Shown here in pieces: positions 1 through 6,558 of a stretch of DNA of 41,469 nucleotides. Every line of letters begins with the position of its first letter. Positions within the stretch are counted from its first letter, which is position 1. The DNA lies in assembly GCA_030148485.1 (NCBI GenBank), contig JASBTJ010000003.1, forward strand, positions 1 to 41,469, written 5' to 3'. The translations under genes were made by a program, and so were the position numbers. Under the pieces are notes generated by a model. The model searched no databases. It was not told the DNA's origin and saw nothing but the letters and a program-made list of their open reading frames with translations. Origin of the DNA: Gammaproteobacteria bacterium. GTDB taxonomy: Bacteria; Pseudomonadota; Gammaproteobacteria; Chromatiales; Chromatiaceae.

Positions 1-242
1 TCCTTCGTCACTTCGTTCTCCAGCAGCGCCTCGGCCAGCAGCTTCTTCAGCCGGGTATTCTCCGACTCCAGCGCCTTCAGGCGCTTGGCATCCGACACGT
101 CCATGCCACCGAATTTGCTACGCCAGAGGTAGTAGCTGGCCTCCGAGAAACCGTGCCGTCGGCACAGCTCCTTGACCGGGACACCCGCCTCCGCCTCCTT
201 CAGAAAACCAATGATCTGCTCTTCGCTGTAGCGCTTCTTCAC
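1..242 (-). CDS. IS3-family transposase OrfA (IS407-like subgroup), 3' end missing
   Basis: Reading leftwards from a GTG at 240-242 gives a protein starting MKKRYSEEQIIGFLKEAE and continuing through ELCRRHGFSEASYYLW. This is the helix-turn-helix domain of IS3-family OrfA, the DNA-binding half of the transposase. It is followed by a leucine-zipper-like stretch (KRLKALESENTRLKKLLAE). An AAGGAG ribosome site lies at 250-255, which fixes the GTG start. About 80 codons are visible before the window edge; OrfB, with the DDE catalytic domain, would follow by frameshift outside the window. Subgroup assignment to IS407-like elements rests on resemblance of the first 60 residues only. Confidence 0.85.
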   Translation of the reverse strand, partial: MKKRYSEEQIIGFLKEAEAGVPVKELCRRHGFSEASYYLWRSKFGGMDVSDAKRLKALESENTRLKKLLAEALLENEVTK

Positions 243-306
243 GTCCAATCTCCTTGCGTCTCAAGATTGGACTCCAAATGCCAGTGCTACTCAAATACGG
301 GGTACC
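1..306 (-). mobile_element. IS3-family insertion sequence, left part only (runs off the window)
   Basis: This is the orfA end of an IS3-type element read leftwards, including the untranslated stretch ahead of orfA. Its inner boundary is inferred: the IS5-family transposase homology of the neighbour stops at about 307, so the IS3 end should lie near 290-306. The right end, orfB and the target duplication are outside or unresolved. I did not identify a terminal inverted repeat with certainty. Confidence 0.7.
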
Positions 307-561
307 GTCGATCTGCTCTACCAACTGCCGCTCGCTGCGAATCGTGTACAGCGCCATCAGCAACTGGGCCCGCAGCAGCTTCTCCGGCGGGATCGAGTCC
401 CGACCGGAACCGGCGTACAGTGCAGTGAAGTCGCTGTCCAATTCGCCCAGCGCCTCATCCGCCATCGCGCGGATCGCTCGCAGCGGGTAGTCTTTGGGCG
501 CCCGTGACTCCGGGCTGACTGTGCTGAACAACGTATCTTGCTGGATATCGAGACCACGCAT
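307..561 (-). pseudogene. IS5-family transposase, N-terminal fragment
   Basis: From the ATG at 559-561 the first 85 residues (MRGLDIQQDTLFS, then DEALGELDSDFTALYAGSGR, then IPPEKLLRAQLLMALY and SERQLVEQID) match the N-terminal DUF772 region of IS5-family transposases. After residue 85 homology stops and the reading frame passes out of frame into the neighbouring IS3-type element, producing a meaningless 147-residue fusion. The DDE catalytic core is absent, so the product cannot be an active transposase. Confidence 0.85.
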
Positions 562-628
562 CGTCGTCGTTATCGTCCGCAGGGGTTTACCACTATCCTT
601 ACTATCAGACAGTGAATTTCAACAGCCT
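307..628 (-). mobile_element. IS5-family insertion sequence remnant, 5' part only
   Basis: The stretch contains the start of an IS5-type transposase gene and its upstream leader. The outer edge is placed near 628 because the leftward strand there begins AGGCTGTTGAAATTC, which resembles the AGGCTGTTGAAA-type ends common in this family. The element has been cut at about 307 by the IS3-type insertion. Its remainder may lie beyond the IS3 element, outside the window. It ends only about 15 bases ahead of the ATG of the broken mechanosensitive channel gene. Confidence 0.6.
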
Positions 629-643
629 GTTAGGAGCCAGTCG

Positions 644-1444
644 ATGTTCCAACGTCTGCCTGCCGAGTTACAGATTCTTGCCACCGTGGTCGCGATTCTG
701 CTGATCACGCTGCTGGTGGCCAAGCTGGTGGTGACGGCCATTTAGCTGGTCGGTATCAGTGTCGCGCCCACCCGTGTGCCCGAATTCAAGACCCTCGGGC
801 AATCGCTGCTCGCTGGCGCCGGCATCGTCACGGTGATTGGTGGGCTGGCTTCCCAGCAGGTCTTGAGCAACATCGTCAGCGGCTTCCTGATCGTGTTCTT
901 TCGTCCGTTCCGAATCGGTGATCGCATTACCGAGAACAATACCTGGACCGGTGTGGTAGAGGACATTACGTTGCGCGAAACCCTGCTGCGAGACTTTGAG
1001 AACGACCGCATCGTGATTCCCAACTCCCTGGTCAGTAGCCAGGTGCTGGTCAACGCCAATCACACGGACGATCGGGTCTGCAAGTTCATCGGAGTGGGCA
1101 TCGGTTACGGCTCAGACACCGATCAGGCGATGGTGATCATGGCGGAAGAGGTGAAGGCCCATCCACTGCATGTGGACAATCGTACCCCGGACGAGGTGAG
1201 CCAAGGCCTACCCGAGGTGCCGGTACGGGTACTCGGGCTGGGCGCGTCGTCCGTCAATCTGCGCGCCTGGGCCTGGGCCGCGAATCCCGCGGACGGCTTT
1301 GTCATGCAGTGCGATCTGTTTCGGGACATCAAGCGCCGGTTTGACGCCGCGGGCATCGAGATACCGTTCCCGCAGACCACGGTGAGTTTCGCGGACGACA
1401 CGGTGCCGGTTGCCGTGCGCTCGTCCGGCGACCGTGCCGAGTAA
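644..1444 (+). pseudogene. MscS-family mechanosensitive channel gene with in-frame TAG
   Basis: A good start exists at the ATG at 644 (TAGGAG at 631-636). It opens 33 codons ending in a membrane helix (LATVVAILLITLLVAKLVV) before a TAG at 743-745. The same frame continues after the stop, without a shift, into a clear MscS core. That core has a pore-helix-like LLAGAGIVTVIGGLASQQVL, then SNIVSGFLIVFFRPFRIGD and the beta domain with VVEDITLRET and IVIPNSLV. MscS proteins are inner-membrane pressure valves. Compared with the family, the part between the first helix and the pore helix is very short, so a deletion is likely besides the nonsense codon. A truncated protein could start at the GTG at 776 (222 residues), but I see no strong ribosome site there. 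Decay fits the adjacent IS remnants. A sequencing error at the TAG cannot be excluded. Confidence 0.7.
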
Positions 1445-1474
1445 GGGCCGCCGCCGTCGCGACCCGGTTACATC

Positions 1475-1480
1475 TATAAT
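1475..1480 (+). promoter_or_regulatory. Possible -10 element for the DUF4124 gene
   Basis: A perfect TATAAT lies 58 bases ahead of the start codon at 1539, in a short gap between genes. No good -35 hexamer is visible at the usual distance, so this is only a candidate. Confidence 0.35.
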
Positions 1481-1538
1481 TGCCATGATCCGGCGTAATC
1501 CCCCACCATCAAACCACACTATGTCGATGAGGTGACCA

Positions 1539-2054
1539 ATGCGTTCACAAGGAACTATCTTGTTTGCCGTGCTGCTGGCTGCGGCAACAGCGGCACAGGG
1601 CGAATCCGCCACGGTCTATGAGCGCACGGCACCCGACGGCGTGCCTGAGTTCACCGACCATTCCGTACCTGGGGCAAAAACGGAAGTGATCCAGGCCCCC
1701 AATCTGATGGATCCGGTGACGCCGCTGCCGCAGACCCAGAGCAGCACGCCGCCCGACAAGGCGCCCCGTGCGCCGGAGATCACCATCGTCAGTCCAACGC
1801 CGCAGCAAAGCATCTGGTCCGGCAATGGCGATATCAGTGTCGCTTTCTCGGTCCGGTTCGCCACCGCTGGTTTGCGCTATCAAGTCTTTCTGGACGGCCA
1901 ATCACAGGGCACCATCGCCGACGCGTCGCTGATGTTGCGCAATGTCTTTCGTGGCCAGCACGCGGTCAAGGTCGATGCTGTGGATGCAAGCGGCAAAGTG
2001 GTCGCGAGCTCACCTGGCGTGGTGTTCTACGTCCACCGTCCCAGCATCAACTGA
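1539..2054 (+). CDS. Exported DUF4124 domain protein
   Basis: The 171-residue protein begins with a signal peptide (hydrophobic residues about 6-19, likely cleaved near AAQG-ES), so it should be exported. Residues about 22-60 (TVYERTAPDGVPEFTDHSVPG) fit DUF4124, a small domain common in proteobacterial periplasmic proteins. After a proline/threonine-rich linker (60-78), the C-terminal part has an immunoglobulin-like beta pattern (SIWSGNGDISVAFSV, LRYQVFLDGQ, GQHAVKVDAVDASGKVV). The function of the family is unknown. The start is supported by GAGGTGA about 10 bases upstream. It stands alone and converges with rph. Confidence 0.8.
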   Translation: MRSQGTILFAVLLAAATAAQGESATVYERTAPDGVPEFTDHSVPGAKTEVIQAPNLMDPVTPLPQTQSSTPPDKAPRAPEITIVSPTPQQSIWSGNGDISVAFSVRFATAGLRYQVFLDGQSQGTIADASLMLRNVFRGQHAVKVDAVDASGKVVASSPGVVFYVHRPSIN

Positions 2055-2111
2055 GACGGCCGACGGAGGGCGTGATCTTCGGCATGTTTTCGGGCGGATG
2101 CAATGGGGCCG

Positions 2112-2834
2112 TCAGTGATGATCGAGCGCGTGCCGCTGAGCGGCAATGATCTCGTTGATTCCCTTGTCCGCCAAGCCCAGCATGGCCTGCATCTCGGCAT
2201 GGCTGAAGGGTGCCCCTTCGGCGGTGCCCTGGACTTCAATGAAGCCGCCGTTGGCGTCCATGACCACGTTCATGTCGGTTTCGGCGTTGCAGTCTTCGGC
2301 GTAGTCCAGGTCGAGTACCGGGGTGCCCTGGTAGACGCCGACGGATACAGAGCCGACGGCGGCGCGGATGGGGTCGGGGTCGAGCAGGCCTTTTTCACGT
2401 AGTCCGGCGATGGCATCGGCCAGGGCGACGAAGCCGCCGGAGATGGAAGCGGTGCGGGTGCCGCCGTCGGCCTGGATGACGTCGCAGTCCACGGTGATGG
2501 TGCGCGGGCCCAGCTGGTCCAGATTCACGGCGGCGCGTAAGGAACGGCCGATCAGGCGTTGGATCTCCATGGTGCGACCGCCCTGCTTGCCGCGCGCGGC
2601 CTCCCTGCCCATGCGGGTGTTGGTGGAGCGGGGCAGCATGCCGTATTCGGCGGTGATCCAGCCGCTGGTGGCGTCCTTGCCCATCCAGCGCGGCACGCCT
2701 TCCTGGACGCTGGCGGTGCAGATTACCTGGGTGTCGCCGAAGGCGACCAGCACCGAACATTCGGCGTGCTTGGTGAAGTTGCGGGTGAAGGCGATCTGGC
2801 GCATCTGGTCGGGTGCGCGGTTGCTCGGTCGCAT
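2112..2834 (-). CDS. rph: Ribonuclease PH
   Basis: RNase PH is a phosphate-dependent 3'-5' exoribonuclease that trims the 3' ends of tRNA precursors and works as a hexameric ring. The 240-residue length is standard. Visible family motifs are LPRSTNTR (68-74), [19 protein letters not shown] (82-100, with the phosphate-binding Arg87), [10 protein letters not shown] (121-130, Thr126 and Arg127), [14 protein letters not shown] and [12 protein letters not shown]. The first residues ([14 protein letters not shown]) are those expected of the family. It is the last gene of a leftward kinase-phosphatase-rph unit, 14 bases after the phosphatase, and converges with the DUF4124 gene. Confidence 0.97.
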   Translation of the reverse strand: MRPSNRAPDQMRQIAFTRNFTKHAECSVLVAFGDTQVICTASVQEGVPRWMGKDATSGWITAEYGMLPRSTNTRMGREAARGKQGGRTMEIQRLIGRSLRAAVNLDQLGPRTITVDCDVIQADGGTRTASISGGFVALADAIAGLREKGLLDPDPIRAAVGSVSVGVYQGTPVLDLDYAEDCNAETDMNVVMDANGGFIEVQGTAEGAPFSHAEMQAMLGLADKGINEIIAAQRHALDHH

Positions 2835-2848
2835 GAATAGTCCTCAGA

Positions 2849-3616
2849 TCAAACGGTGGGTGTGGCGCGGGGCTGCACGGACGCCTTGCCGACCACGTTT
2901 GCCGCGGGCGGCTGCCAGCGTAGCGCGACGGCACTGGTGTTGTCGCTGCGTGGATGGGCGTTGCGGCAGGCGGCCTCCGCCAAGGGTTGCAGATTGTCGC
3001 CCAGGTTGCCGGGGCGATACAGGTGTTTACCCAGCACCTCGGGCGTGAAGCCGCTCCAGAAGCCGTCCGAGCTGAGCAGCAGCACGTCGTTGGCGTGCAA
3101 CTGCACCGGGCCGCTTTCGGCCAGGTCCGGCGGTAGTTTCAGTCCGCCCAGGCAGCGGGTGATGGTCAGGCGCGTCTGGCCGCGTCTTTCGCGCCGTCGG
3201 CTATGGTCCTGGGTGCGGCCGATGAGCTTGCCGTCGCGGAACAGATATAGGCGGCTGTCACCCACGTGGCTCCACCAAGCGTGGCCATGCTGCACCAGAC
3301 AGGCAATGCCTGTGGTGCGCGGGGCGATGGGGGGGTGTTGCGCGGCACCGAAGCGGACGATGGCGGCGTGGGCGCGTTCCAGGCAGCCAGCCAGCAAGGC
3401 CTGCGGATCGGCCAGCGGGTGGTGCGCTGTGCGGAACAGGTGTTCGCAGGTGTCGATGAACAGTTGCGCCGCCACCTCGCCGCGCGGGTGGCCGCCCAGA
3501 CCGTCGGCCAGCGCCAGTAGGGTATCGTCGCCGGCCTGCAGGGTCAGGCAGCGGTCCTGGTTGATCGCGCGGTCCCCCTGGAGGCTGACGCGCGCCAGTT
3601 CCAGGGTGGCGTTCAT
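2849..3616 (-). CDS. PP2C-family serine/threonine protein phosphatase
   Basis: The 255-residue soluble protein carries the metal-binding motifs of PPM/PP2C phosphatases: GDRAINQDR at 14-22, LADGLGGHPRGEVAA at 36-50, HVGDSRLYLFRDG in the middle, LLLSSDGFWSG, and SDNTSAVAL near the end. Such enzymes remove phosphate from Ser/Thr using two Mn/Mg ions. Its start overlaps the end of the upstream kinase gene by four bases (ATGA), so the two are translationally coupled, and the natural assumption is that they act on the same targets. There is no membrane segment or extra domain. This resembles the Stp1/PppA type of bacterial phosphatase. The substrate cannot be read from the sequence. Confidence 0.92.
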   Translation of the reverse strand: MNATLELARVSLQGDRAINQDRCLTLQAGDDTLLALADGLGGHPRGEVAAQLFIDTCEHLFRTAHHPLADPQALLAGCLERAHAAIVRFGAAQHPPIAPRTTGIACLVQHGHAWWSHVGDSRLYLFRDGKLIGRTQDHSRRRERRGQTRLTITRCLGGLKLPPDLAESGPVQLHANDVLLLSSDGFWSGFTPEVLGKHLYRPGNLGDNLQPLAEAACRNAHPRSDNTSAVALRWQPPAANVVGKASVQPRATPTV

Positions 3617-4521
3617 GCCAGTTTGCTCCGGGGCGTGGGCTGGGTGTCGTCGTCGAACAGCAGGGCGGCGCGTAGTTCGGATGCGGTGCGCGGGCGTGCC
3701 TTGGCATCCACCGCCATGGACCAGTCGATGGCGTCCAGCAGCGGTGCGGGGTAGCGGCCGGCATACAACTCGGCGGCCGGCTTGAGGCTGTCCTTGGCAT
3801 GGCGTTCCAGTGACGGCGGGGGTGGTTTGCCCTCGATGCAGGCGCGCATGGTGGCGCCAATGGCGTAGACGTCCGTCCAGGGTCCCACGTCGCCGCCGGC
3901 GTAGTACTGTTCCACCGGCGAAAAGCCGGGGGTGATCACCTGCGCCTTTTGCTTGCCGCTTTCCTCCAGGTGGAAGACGGCGCCGAAGTCCAGCAGCAGC
4001 GGGTTGCCGCCAGGACGCAGGTGGATGTTGGAGGGCTTGATGTCCAGATGCAGGTGGCCGCGTTGGTGGATCAGCGCCATGGCGTCCAGCAGCGGCGGGA
4101 ACACGGTCATCAGAAAATTGGTGGACAAGCCACCGCGCCGTTTCTTGATATATCGCCCCAGGTTCTTGCCTGGTTCGTAGTCCATCACCAGATAGGCGCT
4201 GCCATTGGCGAGGAAGCAGTTTCGTACATTGACGATATTGGGGTGGCGCAGGCCGGCCAGCACCTTGGCCTCCTGGTAGAACAGTTTCAGGCCGCGCTGG
4301 AAGCTGCCGCGCTTGTCCTCGCTGATGACCGACACCGGCTCCAGGCCGCGGCGCTTGCCGAATCGCTTGGGCAGGTATTCCTTGATGGCGACTTCGTCAT
4401 GGGTGTCCTCGTCTTCCGCCAGATAGATCAGGCTGAAGCCGCCACTGCCGATCAGCTTGATGACACGGTAACAATCAAGCGTGATGCCGGGCGGTAGGCT
4501 GTCGCGTGGCGCTGAAGACAT
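3613..4521 (-). CDS. Serine/threonine protein kinase (Hanks type), soluble
   Basis: The 302 residues are almost entirely a protein kinase domain: glycine loop GSGGFSLIY (25-33), ATP-binding Lys47 in VAIKEYL, helix-C Glu84, catalytic loop HLHLDIKPSNIHL (156-168), DFG at 178-180 and DVYAIGA (217-223). The HRD motif reads HLD, with Asp160 kept and Arg replaced by Leu. That makes it a non-RD kinase and suggests activity does not depend on activation-loop phosphorylation. No membrane helix, PASTA or forkhead domain is present, unlike PknB-type sensors. The gene is first in a unit with a PP2C phosphatase (four-base overlap) and rph. The start ATG at 4521 lies about 100 bases from the divergent yicC. 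Confidence 0.93.
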   Translation of the reverse strand: MSSAPRDSLPPGITLDCYRVIKLIGSGGFSLIYLAEDEDTHDEVAIKEYLPKRFGKRRGLEPVSVISEDKRGSFQRGLKLFYQEAKVLAGLRHPNIVNVRNCFLANGSAYLVMDYEPGKNLGRYIKKRRGGLSTNFLMTVFPPLLDAMALIHQRGHLHLDIKPSNIHLRPGGNPLLLDFGAVFHLEESGKQKAQVITPGFSPVEQYYAGGDVGPWTDVYAIGATMRACIEGKPPPPSLERHAKDSLKPAAELYAGRYPAPLLDAIDWSMAVDAKARPRTASELRAALLFDDDTQPTPRSKLA

Positions 4522-4623
4522 GGATCCCTGTAGTCGGCCGAGTGCGCTGGCACGTTCGTGGCTCTATGATACACAGTTTCCGCCGCCGCACAGCGCGGTA
4601 CCCGACGGCCCCAAGAGGTAGCC

Positions 4624-5490
4624 ATGATCCGCAGCATGACCGCGTTCGCCAGGGACGAAAGCCAGTCCGCTCTGGGCAAGCTGACGTGGGAGATCCGCTC
4701 CGTCAATCACCGTTATCTGGAAGTCTTTGTGCGCTTGCCCGACGAGCTGCGTGCCATCGAGCCCAAGGTGCGCGAGCGGGTAGCCAAGGCGCTCAGCCGC
4801 GGCAAGCTCGATTGCCAACTGCGCTTTCGCCCGGCGGTGGGCGGCAGCGGCGACCTGCAAGTCAACGACCGGCTGGTTGCGCAGTTGCTGGAGGCCGCCG
4901 GGCACGTGGCGCAGCGTTTGCCGGACGCACGCGGTCCGGGCGTGATGGACGTGCTGCGTTGGCCCGGCGTGTTGGAAGCCGAAGAGCAGGACCTTGGCCC
5001 GTTGCAGACCGACGCCCTCGCGCTGCTGGACCAGGCCCTGGACACCCTGGTGGACACCCGGGTGCGGGAAGGCGAGCAGATTGTCAGGCACCTGACCGAA
5101 CGTACCGGCGCGATGCGTGCCCAGGTGGACAGGGCGCGTGAGCTGATGCCCCGCATCGTCGCCGGCACCCGTGACCGGCTGGCGACAAAGCTGGCGGAGA
5201 TCACCGCCGGACTGGACGGCGATCGGGTCGAGCAGGAAATGGTCATCCTGACGCAGAAGCTGGACGTGGACGAGGAGATGGCGCGCTTGAGCACCCATCT
5301 GGACGAAGTCGACCGGGTGCTGGGCAAGGGCGGCGCGGTGGGCCGGCGGCTGGATTTCCTGATGCAGGAACTCAATCGTGAGGCCAACACGCTGGGCTCC
5401 AAGTCGGTGGACGCTGAGACCACGGCGGTGTCGGTGGAGATGAAGGTGCTCATCGAGCAGATGCGCGAACAAATTCAGAATGTGGAATAA
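4624..5490 (+). CDS. yicC: YicC family protein (endoribonuclease-type, stress-induced)
   Basis: The 288-residue soluble protein starts MIRSMTAFARDESQ and contains the conserved SVNHRYLEVFVRLPDELRAIE region, the N-terminal YicC domain. The C-terminal DUF1732 part holds MVILTQKLDVDEEMARLSTHL, DFLMQELNREANTLGSKS and VEMKVLIEQMREQIQN. E. coli YicC is reported as a metal-dependent endoribonuclease that affects small-RNA stability; I infer the same role here. An AAGAGG ribosome site precedes the ATG by about 6 bases. It leads the yicC-gmk pair, with gmk starting 8 bases after the stop, as in many gammaproteobacteria. Confidence 0.95.
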   Translation: MIRSMTAFARDESQSALGKLTWEIRSVNHRYLEVFVRLPDELRAIEPKVRERVAKALSRGKLDCQLRFRPAVGGSGDLQVNDRLVAQLLEAAGHVAQRLPDARGPGVMDVLRWPGVLEAEEQDLGPLQTDALALLDQALDTLVDTRVREGEQIVRHLTERTGAMRAQVDRARELMPRIVAGTRDRLATKLAEITAGLDGDRVEQEMVILTQKLDVDEEMARLSTHLDEVDRVLGKGGAVGRRLDFLMQELNREANTLGSKSVDAETTAVSVEMKVLIEQMREQIQNVE

Positions 5491-5498
5491 AACGACTC

Positions 5499-6125
5499 AT
5501 GAGTGATACCCCCGTACCCGGCATCCTGTTCATCGTCTCCGCACCGTCCGGAGCCGGTAAGACCAGCCTGCTGAAACAGCTGATTCCGGCCGACGACCGG
5601 CTGGCGCTGTCGGTCTCCCATACCACCCGCGCCATGCGGCCGGGGGAAGCGGACGGTGTGCATTACCATTTTGTCGACGTGGCCACCTTCCAGGGCATGG
5701 TGGGCGAGGCGGCGTTTTTGGAGCACGCCCAGGTGTTCGACAATTACTACGGCACGGCGGAATCGGGCGTGCGGGCCCAGCTGGCGGCCGGCCAGGACGT
5801 GGTGCTGGAGATCGACTGGCAGGGGGCCCGCCAGGTGCGCCGGCGTTTCCCGGATGCGGTGTCCATTTTCGTGGCACCGCCGTCCATCGAGGCCCTGCGC
5901 GAGCGGCTCGGCGGTCGCGGCACCGACAGCGATCAGATCATCGAGCGACGCATGCGCGACGCGCGCAGCGAGCTGTCGCATTTTTCCGAGTACGACTATC
6001 TGGTGGTCAACGACGATTTCGACACCGCGCTGGCCGAATTGGGCGCCATCGTGACCGCCGAACGGCTGCGTGAGCCGCGCCAGGCGCAGCGCCACCAGGG
6101 CGCCCTGGCGGGGATGCTCGGCTGA
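5499..6125 (+). CDS. gmk: Guanylate kinase
   Basis: Guanylate kinase phosphorylates GMP to GDP with ATP in purine nucleotide synthesis. The 208-residue length is normal. The P-loop SAPSGAGKT lies at 14-22, followed by LSVSHTTRAMRPGE (GMP-binding region), VHYHFVD, AEFLEHA-like AAFLEHAQVFDNYYGT, and VVLEIDWQGARQVR. It lies 8 bases after yicC and just ahead of the rpoZ promoter. In many bacteria the enzyme is a target of ppGpp, which fits its place beside rpoZ and spoT. Confidence 0.97.
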   Translation: MSDTPVPGILFIVSAPSGAGKTSLLKQLIPADDRLALSVSHTTRAMRPGEADGVHYHFVDVATFQGMVGEAAFLEHAQVFDNYYGTAESGVRAQLAAGQDVVLEIDWQGARQVRRRFPDAVSIFVAPPSIEALRERLGGRGTDSDQIIERRMRDARSELSHFSEYDYLVVNDDFDTALAELGAIVTAERLREPRQAQRHQGALAGMLG

Positions 6126-6130
6126 AGCCC

Positions 6131-6159
6131 TTGGAGATTGGGCGCCGAGGCCCTAAAAT
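6131..6159 (+). promoter_or_regulatory. Sigma70-type promoter for rpoZ-spoT
   Basis: TTGGAG (6131-6136) and TAAAAT (6154-6159) are separated by 17 bases, placing transcription start near 6166, about 42 bases ahead of the rpoZ ATG. It lies in the 82-base gap after gmk. Confidence 0.6.
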
Positions 6160-6207
6160 AGATCGTTACCGAAACGCATTCGATTCCCTCCGGAGTTCCA
6201 GCTAGCC

Positions 6208-6492
6208 ATGGCCCGTATTACCGTCGAAGACTGTCTGCACAACGTCGATAACCGATTTGACCTGGTGTTGCTTGCCACCAAGCGCGCCCGTCAGCTCGCC
6301 CGTGGCGTCGATCCGTTGCTGCCCTGGGAAAACGACAAGGTCACCGTGATGGCGCTGCGCGAAATCGCCGACGGCCTGGTGAACCACGAGTCGGTGGCCG
6401 AGCCTGTGGTCGAGGAAGAATCCATCGACGACGAGCTGGCTGCCGCCCTGGCCGGTGAACTGCGCGCCAATCTGCCTGCCGACGACGTGTGA
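6208..6492 (+). CDS. rpoZ: DNA-directed RNA polymerase omega subunit
   Basis: Omega is the small RNA polymerase subunit that helps beta' fold and forms part of ppGpp binding site 1. The 94-residue protein has the family opening [20 protein letters not shown] and the conserved [13 protein letters not shown], followed by [17 protein letters not shown]. The acidic tail (about 70-94, [13 protein letters not shown]) is typical. It has its own promoter upstream and is followed 66 bases later by spoT, the usual arrangement in gammaproteobacteria. Confidence 0.97.
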   Translation: MARITVEDCLHNVDNRFDLVLLATKRARQLARGVDPLLPWENDKVTVMALREIADGLVNHESVAEPVVEEESIDDELAAALAGELRANLPADDV

Positions 6493-6558
6493 GACGGCCC
6501 GGGCGCATTTACGCCCGCGTCACAATGCTTCGGGGGACTGCTACAGGGGTAAGGCCAG

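Noticed and set aside
743-745. TAG in the channel gene read as a recoded amino acid
   Set aside because: No sign of amber recoding is seen anywhere else in the window, and the gene lies next to decayed mobile elements. A knockout or sequencing error is simpler.
2055-2113. GACGGCC/GGCCGTC inverted repeat between the DUF4124 gene and rph
   Set aside because: The arms are 45 bases apart, too far for a convincing terminator stem.
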